Positions 9,120-16,598 of a DNA stretch of 64,000 bases are shown piece after piece. The stretch comes from Novosphingobium meiothermophilum (GTDB lineage Bacteria > Pseudomonadota > Alphaproteobacteria > Sphingomonadales > Sphingomonadaceae): NCBI RefSeq assembly GCF_003171715.1, contig NZ_QGHL01000004.1:1-64000 (forward strand), written 5' to 3'. Position 1 is the first letter of the stretch, and each line of letters starts with the position of its first letter. The notes beneath the pieces were generated by a model that was given only the letters and a program-made list of their open reading frames with translations, was not told the DNA's origin and searched no databases. Made by a program: the position numbers and the translations under genes.

Positions 9120-11771
9120 TTACAGGGTGCGTTCGCGCATCTCGACTTCGAAGACTTCAAGCTGGTCGCCCGGCTTGATGTCGTTGGTGTCCTGTAGCAC
9201 CACACCGCATTCGAGGCCCGCGCGCACCTCCGGCACGTCGTCCTTGAAACGGCGCAGCGATGCGATGATCGTCCGGCTGACGATGACATCGTTGCGGGTA
9301 AGGCGCGCATGGATGCCCTTGCGGATGGCCCCTTCGACCACGAGCAGACCGGCCGCCTTGTCCTTCTTGCCTGCCGGGAAGACTTCCTTGACCTCGGCAC
9401 GGCCGACAACCGTTTCGATTGCCTCCGGTCCCAGTTCGCCCGCCATTTCAGAACGGATATCGTCGGTGAGCTGATAGATCACGTCGAAGTATTTCATCCG
9501 CACCTTGTTGCGCTCGATCAGCTCGCGCGCCTTGGCGTTCGGACGGACATGGAAGCCGACGATCGGTGCACCGCTGGCCTGTGCAAGGTTCACGTCGCTT
9601 TCGGTGATCGCGCCCACGCCAGAGGCAAGGATGCGAACCTTGATCTCGTCGGTGGAGATCTTGTTCAGCGCATTGACGATCGCCTCGACCGAACCCTGCA
9701 CGTCGGCGCGGATAACCAGCGGATACTCCTTGACCGTGTTCTTGGCGGCCAGTGCGGAGAACATGTTCTCAAGGCTGGCAGGCGCCTGTGCGGTGCGCTT
9801 GGCCGTGGCGCGTTCCTGACGGTAAGCCGCCACTTCACGGGCCCGTGCCTCGCTTTCGACAACCGTCAGCGTATCGCCGGCCATCGGCACGCCGCCGATG
9901 CCCAGCACCTCGACCGGCAGCGAAGGCGGAGCGACCTTCACCTGACGGCCCTTGTCGTCCAGCATCGCGCGAACGCGGCCCGACTGGGTGCCAACCACGA
10001 AAATGTCGCCAACCTTGAGCGTGCCGCGATTGATAAGCACGGTTGCCAGCGGACCCTTGCCCTTGTCGAGCTTGGCCTCGATCACGGTGGCTTCGGCCGC
10101 CCGGTCGGGATTGGCCTTGAGTTCCATGAGTTCGGCCTGAAGCAGGATCTTCTCGATCAGCTCGTCAAGCCCTGCACCGGTCTTGGCCGAAACCTCGACA
10201 TCCTGCACGTCGCCCGACATCGCCTCGACGATAACTTCGTGCTCCAGCAGTCGCTCGCGGATCTTCTGGGGGTTGAACTCCGGCTTGTCCGACTTGGTGA
10301 TCGCCACGATCATTGGCACACCGGCCGCCTTGGTGTGGTTGATCGCCTCGATCGTCTGCGGCATCAGCCCGTCATCGCCCGCCACCACAAGGATGACGAT
10401 ATCGGTGACATTGGCCCCGCGCATGCGCATTTCGGTGAAGGCTTCGTGGCCCGGCGTATCAAGGAAGGTGATGAGATCGCCGCTTTTTGTCTTGATCTGA
10501 TAGGCGCCGATATGCTGCGTGATGCCGCCGGCCTCACCGCGCACCACATCGGTTCCGCGCAGCGCATCCAGCAGCGAGGTCTTGCCGTGGTCGACATGGC
10601 CCATGATCGTGACAACCGGCGGACGCGGCTTCAGCGTGTCTTCGGGATCGACGTCGGCCGAAGTGTCGATGTCCGCATCGCTCTCGCTCACGCGCTGGAT
10701 GTTGTGGCCGAACTCGGTCACGAGCAGTTCCGCGGTGTCCTGATCGATGGTCTGGTTGATCGTCACCATCATGCCCATCTTGAACAGGGCCTTGACCAGA
10801 TCGGCCGCCTTTTCGGCCATGCGGTTCGCCAGTTCCTGAACGGTGATCGCATCAGGCACCACCACATCACGCACCTGCTTTTCGCGCGGCTGCGACTGGC
10901 CTGCATAGTGCGCCCGGCGCTCCTTCTCGCGGGCACGCTTCAGCGCGGCGAGCGAGCGGGCACGAGCGCCTTCGTCCTCGTTCAGCGCGCGGGTCACGGT
11001 CAGCTTGCCGCCACGGCGATCCTCAACCTTGCGGTCACGCGGCACGCTGGTCGGCTTCTTGGCGGCGGGTTCAGGGCGCTTGGCCGGGGCCGATGGCGCA
11101 ACCGGCGTGAAACGGCGCGGCGCGGGGATGACCGGCGCCTCGGCTTTCGCGGATCCCGGCTGCGTCCCGTCGGATCGACCGCCATCAGGCTTGCCGGAAT
11201 CCGGCTGAAGATTGTCGGCTTCGGCGGCTGCCTTGGGTGCAGTGGTGCCATCACCCGCCGTGGGTGCAACCTCCGGCTGCGCTGTCGGGGCAGGCGCCTC
11301 CACATCGGCAGAACCTGACGCGGGATTCTCGGTCTTGGCCGCTTCAGCCTCTGCACGGGCCTTTTCTTCGGCACGGCGGCGCTCTTCCTCGATGGCGCGC
11401 TGACGCTCTTCCTGCTCGCGCCGGTTGGCAGCCTCAAGCGCGGCAAGGCGTGCTTCTTCCGCCTCGCGCAGCAGACGGGCCTGCATTTCCTGGCGCGTCT
11501 CGCGGGTTGCCGAAGGCGGCGGAGGCGGCGGCGGGGGCGGCGGAGGGGGAGCGACCGGCGCGGGCTGCGGCGCAGGAGTCGCGGGCGCGGCCGTTGGTGC
11601 GGCCTCGCCCGGACGCCCCATCAGCTTGCGCCGCTTCACTTCGACCACCACCTTGTTGGTGCGACCGTGGCTGAAGGTCTGCTTGACCTCTCCGGCCTCT
11701 ACCGCCGTCTTCAGGCCCAGCGGCCTGCGGCCCAGCGTCGGCTTCTTGTCGCTATCGCTCATCGAACTCAT
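9120..11771 (-). CDS. infB: Translation initiation factor IF-2
   Basis: An 883-residue GTPase that brings fMet-tRNA to the 30S subunit. Order: IF2_N-like start (TLGRRPLGLKT); a long charged linker with a run of 12 prolines near residue 75 and EEERRRAEEKAR-type coil; a second IF2_N segment; then the GTPase with GHVDHGKTS (G1), DTPGHEAF (G3) and G4 reading TKSD where NKxD is usual; then the EF-Tu-II-like and C-terminal domains. The ATG at 11771 overlaps the ylxR stop (ATGA). A second ATG at 11762 is possible. Confidence 0.98.
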   Translation of the reverse strand: MSSMSDSDKKPTLGRRPLGLKTAVEAGEVKQTFSHGRTNKVVVEVKRRKLMGRPGEAAPTAAPATPAPQPAPVAPPPPPPPPPPPPSATRETRQEMQARLLREAEEARLAALEAANRREQEERQRAIEEERRRAEEKARAEAEAAKTENPASGSADVEAPAPTAQPEVAPTAGDGTTAPKAAAEADNLQPDSGKPDGGRSDGTQPGSAKAEAPVIPAPRRFTPVAPSAPAKRPEPAAKKPTSVPRDRKVEDRRGGKLTVTRALNEDEGARARSLAALKRAREKERRAHYAGQSQPREKQVRDVVVPDAITVQELANRMAEKAADLVKALFKMGMMVTINQTIDQDTAELLVTEFGHNIQRVSESDADIDTSADVDPEDTLKPRPPVVTIMGHVDHGKTSLLDALRGTDVVRGEAGGITQHIGAYQIKTKSGDLITFLDTPGHEAFTEMRMRGANVTDIVILVVAGDDGLMPQTIEAINHTKAAGVPMIVAITKSDKPEFNPQKIRERLLEHEVIVEAMSGDVQDVEVSAKTGAGLDELIEKILLQAELMELKANPDRAAEATVIEAKLDKGKGPLATVLINRGTLKVGDIFVVGTQSGRVRAMLDDKGRQVKVAPPSLPVEVLGIGGVPMAGDTLTVVESEARAREVAAYRQERATAKRTAQAPASLENMFSALAAKNTVKEYPLVIRADVQGSVEAIVNALNKISTDEIKVRILASGVGAITESDVNLAQASGAPIVGFHVRPNAKARELIERNKVRMKYFDVIYQLTDDIRSEMAGELGPEAIETVVGRAEVKEVFPAGKKDKAAGLLVVEGAIRKGIHARLTRNDVIVSRTIIASLRRFKDDVPEVRAGLECGVVLQDTNDIKPGDQLEVFEVEMRERTL

Positions 11772-12502
11772 TCGCCCTTCGTATCAATATCGTCGTTTGC
11801 CGCCCCGTCCGATGGAGGATTGGCGGCTTCAGTCTCGTTGCCGAGAAAATGCATCAGACGCTGAAGCAATGCCTTCAGCCTTTCGGCAGCGGCAGGATCG
11901 GTCAGCGCAAAGTGAACGACGTTGTCGCGGCCCAATGCCACAGACAGCGCCGCGCGGTCCAGCGGCAAGATTGCGCCCTTGAGGCCCGAACCTTCAGCGC
12001 CTTCGCCGACCCGCCATGCCTGCGCCAGCTTGTTGGGTCCATCGCTGCCGGCGTCGCAGGCATGTCCAAGGAACGTCACCGCCCCGGATCTGCAACCCTG
12101 CGCGATCTTTTCCGTTCCAAGCAACATGTTGCCTGCGCGCAGCTCAATGCCGAGCCGGTCCGTCACCAGACGGCGAAGCGCCTGTTCGATACGATCGGCC
12201 AGATCGGCAGGAATGGTCAGCGGCGCCCCCTTGAAGGCGCGGGCGAGCGCTCCCCGCAGCTTGCCATTGGCCAAAGCCTTCTCCAGCTCCGGCCGGGAGA
12301 CCCCAAGCCATGCCCCCCGCCCCGGCGCACGCGCCATGACATCGGGCAGAACCAGACCGTCGGGCGAAATCGCAAGGCGGATCAACTGCCCGCGCGAATC
12401 ATGTCGCCCGGTCAGCACGCATTTCCGTTCCGGCGGGGCCTTCCCCGCCGGCAAGGCGTCAACGCTGTCGGAACTCAGCGGCTCATTGTGAGGACTCCGC
12501 AT
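11768..12502 (-). CDS. ylxR: YlxR/DUF448 nucleic-acid-binding protein with C-terminal L7Ae-like region
   Basis: A 244-residue protein. The N-terminal DUF448 part has ERKCVLTGRHDSRGQLIRLA and PGRGAWLGVSR; the C-terminal half resembles the ribosomal L7Ae-like module seen in alphaproteobacterial YlxR proteins (RAGNMLLGTEKI). The family is found with nusA and infB and is thought to bind RNA or act in transcription/translation coupling. The ATG at 12502 lies inside nusA, a 20-base overlap in another frame. A start at 12565 would overlap nusA by far more and is not favoured. Confidence 0.9.
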   Translation of the reverse strand: MRSPHNEPLSSDSVDALPAGKAPPERKCVLTGRHDSRGQLIRLAISPDGLVLPDVMARAPGRGAWLGVSRPELEKALANGKLRGALARAFKGAPLTIPADLADRIEQALRRLVTDRLGIELRAGNMLLGTEKIAQGCRSGAVTFLGHACDAGSDGPNKLAQAWRVGEGAEGSGLKGAILPLDRAALSVALGRDNVVHFALTDPAAAERLKALLQRLMHFLGNETEAANPPSDGAANDDIDTKGE

Positions 12503-14135
12503 CGGCGGCCTCCTCAGCTGCGGGTTCGTCGGCGAACCCCGGCTCGTCTTCAAACCAGTGCGCACGCGCGGCCATGATGATCTCGTTGCCCTGCTCTTCG
12601 CTCAGGCCATATTCGCCCAGCACGCCACCCTTGTCTTCGGCACGCTCCGGACGGTCGCCCTTTTCGCGCGGCCCCTTGTCGTTACGGCGGCGCTGCTCGG
12701 TGCGCTTCTTGGCGATGAGTTCGTCAGTCGCAAGATCGGCCAGATCATCGAGCGTCTTGATCCCCGCCTTGCCCAGCGTGACCAGCATGGCCTCGGTCAG
12801 GTGCGGCAGGTCGGCCAGCGCATCTTCCACGCCCAGCGCGCGGCGCTGTTCGCGCAGCGCTTCCTCGCGCCGCTCGATCGCCTCGACCGCGCGGCTCTGG
12901 AGCTCTTCGGCCAGTTCCTCGTCGAAGCCCTCGATCGCGGCCAGTTCGGCCATCTCGATATAGGCCACTTCCTCCAGCTCGGTGAACCCTTCGGCCACCA
13001 GCAATTGCGAAAGCGTCTCGTCGACGTCGAGTTCCTCCTCGAACATCTTCGAGCGTTCGGCGAACTCCTTCTGGCGCTTTTCCGAAGCCTCGGCCTCGGT
13101 CATGATGTCGATGGCCGATCCGGTCAGCGACGATGCCAGACGCACATTCTGGCCGCGACGGCCGATGGCAAGGCTGAGCTGATCGTCGGGCACGACCACC
13201 TCGATCCGCCCTTCTTCCTCGTCGATGACAACGCGGCTGACCGTGGCGGGCTGCAATGCGTTGACCACGAAAGTGGCGGTATCCTCGCTCCAGGGGATGA
13301 TGTCGATCTTCTCGCCCTGAAGTTCCTGCACCACGGCCTGCACGCGGCTGCCCTTCATGCCGACGCAGGCACCGACCGGGTCGATACTCGAATCCCGGCT
13401 GATGACGCCGATCTTGGCACGGCTGCCCGGATCGCGTGCGGCGGCCTTGATCTCGATGATGCCGTCGTAGATTTCGGGCACTTCCTGCGCGAAGAGCTTC
13501 TTCATGAACTCAGGATGCGCGCGCGAGAGGAAGATCTGCGGGCCGCGGTTCTGCCGCTCGACCTTGAGGATCAGCGCGCGCACACGCTCGCCCACGCGCG
13601 GCACTTCACGCGGGATCTGCTGGTCACGCCGGATCACGCCTTCGGCCCGGCCGAGGTTCACGATCACGTGGCCGAACTCGACCGACTTGATGACCCCGGT
13701 GATGACTTCGCCGACACGGTCCTTGAACTCGTCATACTGGCGGTCACGCTCGGCATCGCGGACCTTCTGGAAGATCACCTGCTTGGCAGACTGGGCATCG
13801 ATGCGCCCCAGATCGACCGGCGGCAGGGGATCGACGATGAAATCGCCGATCTTCGCGCCCGGTTGCAGCTTCTCGGCCTGCTTGAGATCGACCTGCTTGA
13901 AGTAGTCTTCGACCACATCGACCACTTCCACCACACGCCAAAGGCGCAGGTCGCCGGTGCGGGGATCAAGCTTGGCGCGGATGTCGTTCTCGGCGCCATA
14001 GCGGTTGCGCGCCGACTTCTGGATCGCCTCTTCCATCGCCTCGATGACAACCGACTTGTCGATCATCTTCTCGGTGGCAACCGCGTTGGCGATCGCAAGC
14101 AGTTCGGCGCGGTTTGCGGAAATCGCACTGGCCAT
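12483..14135 (-). CDS. nusA: Transcription termination/antitermination factor NusA
   Basis: A 550-residue RNA polymerase accessory factor. N-terminal RNAP-binding domain to about 130 (MIDKSVVIEAMEEAIQKSAR), S1 domain at about 135-200 (VGEVITGVIKSVEFGHVIV), then KH1/KH2 with DPVGACVGMKGSRVQAVV and LAIGRRGQNVRLASSLTG, and acidic helix-hairpin-helix repeats at the C-terminus. It starts 3 bases after the rimP stop. The Glu-rich tail is typical of alphaproteobacterial NusA. Confidence 0.98.
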   Translation of the reverse strand: MASAISANRAELLAIANAVATEKMIDKSVVIEAMEEAIQKSARNRYGAENDIRAKLDPRTGDLRLWRVVEVVDVVEDYFKQVDLKQAEKLQPGAKIGDFIVDPLPPVDLGRIDAQSAKQVIFQKVRDAERDRQYDEFKDRVGEVITGVIKSVEFGHVIVNLGRAEGVIRRDQQIPREVPRVGERVRALILKVERQNRGPQIFLSRAHPEFMKKLFAQEVPEIYDGIIEIKAAARDPGSRAKIGVISRDSSIDPVGACVGMKGSRVQAVVQELQGEKIDIIPWSEDTATFVVNALQPATVSRVVIDEEEGRIEVVVPDDQLSLAIGRRGQNVRLASSLTGSAIDIMTEAEASEKRQKEFAERSKMFEEELDVDETLSQLLVAEGFTELEEVAYIEMAELAAIEGFDEELAEELQSRAVEAIERREEALREQRRALGVEDALADLPHLTEAMLVTLGKAGIKTLDDLADLATDELIAKKRTEQRRRNDKGPREKGDRPERAEDKGGVLGEYGLSEEQGNEIIMAARAHWFEDEPGFADEPAAEEAADAESSQ

Positions 14136-14138
14136 GGG

Positions 14139-14699
14139 TCAGTCTTCCTGTTCTTCGAGTATTTCGTCCGCACCACTCGTATCGAGCGGCCGGGAAGCGG
14201 CGATAAGCCGGTCCGTCAGGATCAGCTTGGCATTGGCAACAAGGGCAAAGGGCACGGTGAACACCACGCCGTCGTCCTCTATGGAAATTGTCTGGCTCGC
14301 GGCATCAAATCCCTTGAGATCACCGCGATAACGCTTGCGTCCGTCAAGCAGTTCGGAAAGCTCGATCCGGGCTTCATGGCCGATCCAGGCCGCGAAGTCT
14401 TTCGGCCGGGTCAGCGGGCGATCGATGCCCGGCGAGGACACCTCGAGGCGATAGGCATCCGCGATCAGCACCTCGCCCTGCTCTTCCAACGCATCGAAAC
14501 GGTCGGAAATGCGGTGCGAAAGCGCTGCACAATCCTCGATCACGAGCTGGCCGGTTTCCGGCCGCTCGGCCATCACCTGAAGCGTGTGCTCCTCGTCGCC
14601 GATCTCGCCGCCCTTGAAATAGGGCACGCGCACGAGATCAAAGCCAAGGGCCTTCGCCTCCGGTTCGATAACCTCGGTGATACGCGCAAGATCGGTCAT
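14139..14699 (-). CDS. rimP: Ribosome maturation factor RimP
   Basis: A 186-residue protein needed for 30S maturation. Family features: IEPEAKALGFDLVRVPYF near the N-terminus and YRLEVSSPGIDRPLTRPKDF in the middle, then an Sm-like C-terminal half. It is the first gene of the rimP-nusA-ylxR-infB transcription unit, so its promoter must lie in 14700-14900 on the minus strand. Confidence 0.97.
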   Translation of the reverse strand: MTDLARITEVIEPEAKALGFDLVRVPYFKGGEIGDEEHTLQVMAERPETGQLVIEDCAALSHRISDRFDALEEQGEVLIADAYRLEVSSPGIDRPLTRPKDFAAWIGHEARIELSELLDGRKRYRGDLKGFDAASQTISIEDDGVVFTVPFALVANAKLILTDRLIAASRPLDTSGADEILEEQED

Positions 14700-14884
14700 G
14701 CAAGCTCCAACTGGCCGAATGGCAAAAGCAGGTCCGTGCCGGAACCAGATGGCCCCAGCCTGACCTTGCTTTCACAATGTCGGGATGAGGCGCAAATAGG
14801 CGCCTTGCCGGAAAATTGCAAGCTGCAATCGCCATCCCCGCATGGCTCTCGCCACTGCCAGATTACCCCATTGCGAATAATTGG

Positions 14885-14923
14885 GAATATTTGCCATTTT
14901 TCAGCATCTGAATTTGCCAAATT
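14885..14923. promoter_or_regulatory. Repeated element upstream of sigma-54 promoter (possible enhancer site)
   Basis: In an AT-rich patch, GAATATTTGCCA (14885-14896) recurs as GAATTTGCCA (14910-14919). The second copy extends into the perfect palindrome AATTTG-C-CAAATT (14911-14923). These lie about 75-113 bases upstream of the start site predicted from the sigma-54 promoter at 14971. That is a suitable distance for an enhancer-binding activator such as PspF. The link to an activator is inference. Confidence 0.45.
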
Positions 14924-14970
14924 AACCCAGATGATCGCAGAAAAGCCCGGATTCCAGCCATTTTTCAAGT

Positions 14971-14987
14971 TTGGCACGCCCCATGCG
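14971..14987 (+). promoter_or_regulatory. Candidate sigma-54 (-24/-12) promoter for the pspC-like operon
   Basis: TTGGCACGCCCCATGCG matches the RpoN consensus TGGCACG-N4-TTGC at all positions except the first T of TTGC. The invariant GG (14973-14974) and GC (14985-14986) are exactly 10 bases apart. The predicted start is near 14998, giving a leader of about 46 bases with GAGGA at 15031-15035 before the first ATG. Phage-shock operons are classically sigma-54 dependent, which fits the PspC gene downstream. The rest of 14700-15043 shows no gene; its left part must also hold the rimP promoter. Confidence 0.7.
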
Positions 14988-15043
14988 TTTGGGTCGGCAT
15001 AGGCCAGAACGGCTTGAACCACTTGCACATGAGGACCCGCACC

Positions 15044-15178
15044 ATGACCGAATACACCAACCGCATCGCCGCCGCTCTCAGCGCATTCGCCCTCAGCCTC
15101 GCGCTCATCGCCGGAACCGTCAGCGTTCCCGCCACCCCGTCCGGCAATGCCGCGCCCGCAGCGCAAGGGCTGATCTGA
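15044..15178 (+). CDS. Small membrane peptide 1 of the pspC-like operon (44 aa)
   Basis: A 44-residue open frame starting at an ATG with GAGGA 8 bases upstream. It has one predicted transmembrane helix (about 8-26, containing LSLALIAGTV) and then a Pro/Ala-rich tail. Its stop overlaps the next start as TGATG, which supports real translation. It is a paralogue of the following 47-residue peptide: the ten residues LSLALIAGTV are identical, with similar flanks (SAF before, PATP or PASP after). I do not recognise a named family. It could be a PspB-like partner in the membrane, but it lacks a PspB coiled coil. Confidence 0.7.
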   Translation: MTEYTNRIAAALSAFALSLALIAGTVSVPATPSGNAAPAAQGLI

Positions 15179-15321
15179 TGCGCGCCGTGCTCGGTCAGCT
15201 TGGCAGCGCTTTTGGCGCCCTTTCCCTCAGCCTCGCACTCATCGCAGGCACTGTCCACAACCCGGCCAGCCCCGGCCAGACCCCGGCAGCCCCTGCTGCC
15301 GCAATGCAGGAGATGATCTGA
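15178..15321 (+). CDS. Small membrane peptide 2 of the pspC-like operon (47 aa)
   Basis: A 47-residue frame linked by TGATG overlaps to both neighbours. A transmembrane helix at about 8-26 contains LSLALIAGTV, identical to the core of peptide 1. An Ala/Pro linker and an amphipathic end (AAAMQEMI) follow. The pair looks like a tandem duplication that has diverged in the first residues and the tail. The function is unknown; position next to PspC suggests a membrane-stress role. Confidence 0.7.
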   Translation: MRAVLGQLGSAFGALSLSLALIAGTVHNPASPGQTPAAPAAAMQEMI

Positions 15322-15545
15322 TGTCCCAGCTTCGTTTTGATGATGCAGCCCCTCGGCCCCTCACCACCTCGCGCGGCTTCCGCCTCGACAAGGCGCGCGG
15401 CAAGCTCATGGGCGTCTGTGCCGGCATCGCCAACTATTTCAGCATCGATGTCACGCTCGTTCGTGTGGCCTTCGCCCTTGCCACCCTGCTCGGCCTCGGC
15501 TCGGCCCTGATCGTCTATGTCCTGATCGGCCTGATCGCGGACTGA
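15321..15545 (+). CDS. PspC-domain membrane protein
   Basis: A 74-residue PspC-domain protein. After a polar N-terminus of about 22 residues comes the domain: FRLDKARGKLMGVCAGIANY, then FSIDVTLVRVAFALATLLG and a second hydrophobic stretch (SALIVYVLIGLIAD). PspC senses membrane damage in the phage-shock response and as an anti-sigma-like or toxin-control module elsewhere. This version is the minimal one-domain form. It is the last gene of the micropeptide operon; no pspA, pspB or pspF is visible in the window. Confidence 0.85.
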   Translation: MSQLRFDDAAPRPLTTSRGFRLDKARGKLMGVCAGIANYFSIDVTLVRVAFALATLLGLGSALIVYVLIGLIAD

Positions 15546-15593
15546 CCGGACGGCCGGGCAGGAAGCACGGCGCCCCTCTCGCAGGAAAGCGAT

Positions 15594-15624
15594 CCCTGCG
15601 CCCACACAATGCCGGGGCGCAGGG
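15594..15624. terminator. GC-rich stem-loop between convergent genes
   Basis: CCCTGCGCCC (15594-15603) pairs with GGGCGCAGGG (15615-15624) across an 11-base loop. It lies in the 92-base space where pspC and the transporter gene converge, so it may end transcription in both directions. There is no T-tract on the plus side, which makes intrinsic termination uncertain. Confidence 0.45.
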
Positions 15625-15637
15625 GGCCTTGCACGGA

Positions 15638-16363
15638 TCAGACCGAAGGCGCCTTGGCGAAGGGCGAGAAGTCGGTATCGGTGTCGAAAACGTCCGCCCC
15701 CTCGCGCCGCTTGAGCCATCCCACCACGATGTAGGTCAACGGCGTCAAGCCTGCCTCCCAGGCGACCTTCAGCGCCCAGTTCGTCACCATCACCGTCAGC
15801 ACCTGATCGACCGTCCAGATGCCGAGGAAGGCGACCGGATAGAAGATGAGGCTGTCCACCGCCTGTCCGAACACGGTCGATCCGATCGTGCGGCTCCACA
15901 GATACTTGCCACCTGTCAGCACCTTCATGCGCGCCAGCACGAACGAATTGACGAACTCGCCCGCCCAGAAGGCTGCAACCGACGCAATCACGATTCGCCA
16001 CGTCGATCCGAACACGCTTTCATAGGCCGCCTGCCCATCCCAGCCCGGCGCCGGGGGCATGGCCACGACCACGAAACTCATGAACGCCATGAAGACCATG
16101 GCGAAGAAGCCCATCCACACGCAGCGCCGCGCATTGGCATAGCCATAGACCTCGGTCAGCACATCGCCAATGACGTAGGACACGGGAAAGAAGAGGATCC
16201 CCGCGCCGAAGGTGAAGCCCCCTACCTGCGCCAGCTTGGACGCACCAATAAGGTTCGACAGCAGAAGGATGGCCACGAACGAGGCCATCACATAGTCGAA
16301 ATAGCGAAAGTGGCGGCGCGCGCCCGAAGTGCCGTCGATGCGCGAAAGCTGGGGATCGGTCAT
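15638..16363 (-). CDS. yhhQ: Queuosine precursor transporter (YhhQ/VUT family)
   Basis: A 241-residue protein with about six membrane helices. Family signature blocks: LSNLIGASKLAQVGGFTFGAG, FPVSYVIGDVLTEVYGY and FWAGEFVNSFVLARMKV, then STVFGQAVDSLIFYPVAF. YhhQ imports preQ0/preQ1 for queuosine synthesis. The start at 16363 (MTDPQLSRIDG) is preferred over 16417, which would run close to the divergent tRNA promoter. No preQ1 riboswitch fold was seen upstream. Confidence 0.9.
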   Translation of the reverse strand: MTDPQLSRIDGTSGARRHFRYFDYVMASFVAILLLSNLIGASKLAQVGGFTFGAGILFFPVSYVIGDVLTEVYGYANARRCVWMGFFAMVFMAFMSFVVVAMPPAPGWDGQAAYESVFGSTWRIVIASVAAFWAGEFVNSFVLARMKVLTGGKYLWSRTIGSTVFGQAVDSLIFYPVAFLGIWTVDQVLTVMVTNWALKVAWEAGLTPLTYIVVGWLKRREGADVFDTDTDFSPFAKAPSV

Positions 16364-16424
16364 GGCTGCACTTGCTAACCCGGTTTGCATGATCCGCAAA
16401 GGATGCTTATGGGGCATCCGGTGC

Positions 16425-16501
16425 GCGCCCGTAGCTCATCTGGATAGAGCGCGAGACTTCTAATCTTGAGGCAGCAGGTTCGAGTCCTGCCGGGCGCGCC
16501 A
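16425..16501 (+). tRNA. tRNA-Arg (anticodon UCU)
   Basis: Full cloverleaf: acceptor GCGCCCG pairs with CGGGCGC (16491-16497), D-stem GCTC/GAGC, anticodon stem CGAGA/TCTTG with loop CTTCTAA (anticodon TCT), T-stem GCAGG/CCTGC with loop TTCGAGT. The discriminator is G and CCA is encoded. It decodes AGA codons, rare in this GC-rich genome. It is a single gene with its own terminator. Confidence 0.97.
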
Positions 16502-16534
16502 TGTTCGCGGTATCATGGCGCAATTGCACCAAGC

Positions 16535-16564
16535 GCAGATCGGCTGGAATGCCTGATCTGCTTT
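16535..16564 (+). terminator. Probable terminator of tRNA-Arg
   Basis: GCAGATCGGC (16535-16544) pairs with GCC-T-GATCTGC (16551-16561, one bulged T) around a 6-base loop and is followed by TTTA. It is 34 bases after the tRNA. Confidence 0.6.
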
Positions 16565-16598
16565 ACCTTCACGACAGATATCAAGAGAACACCAGCGT

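Noticed and set aside
9309..11318. 669-codon open frame on the plus strand
   Set aside because: Mirror of infB codon structure; no domain, no ribosome site.
12558..15002. 814-codon open frame on the plus strand
   Set aside because: Antisense of nusA and rimP; same GC effect. No motif.
16364..16424. Possible preQ1 riboswitch before the YhhQ gene
   Set aside because: The characteristic C-rich loop and A-rich tail of preQ1-I/II were not found; the space is short and shared with the tRNA promoter.
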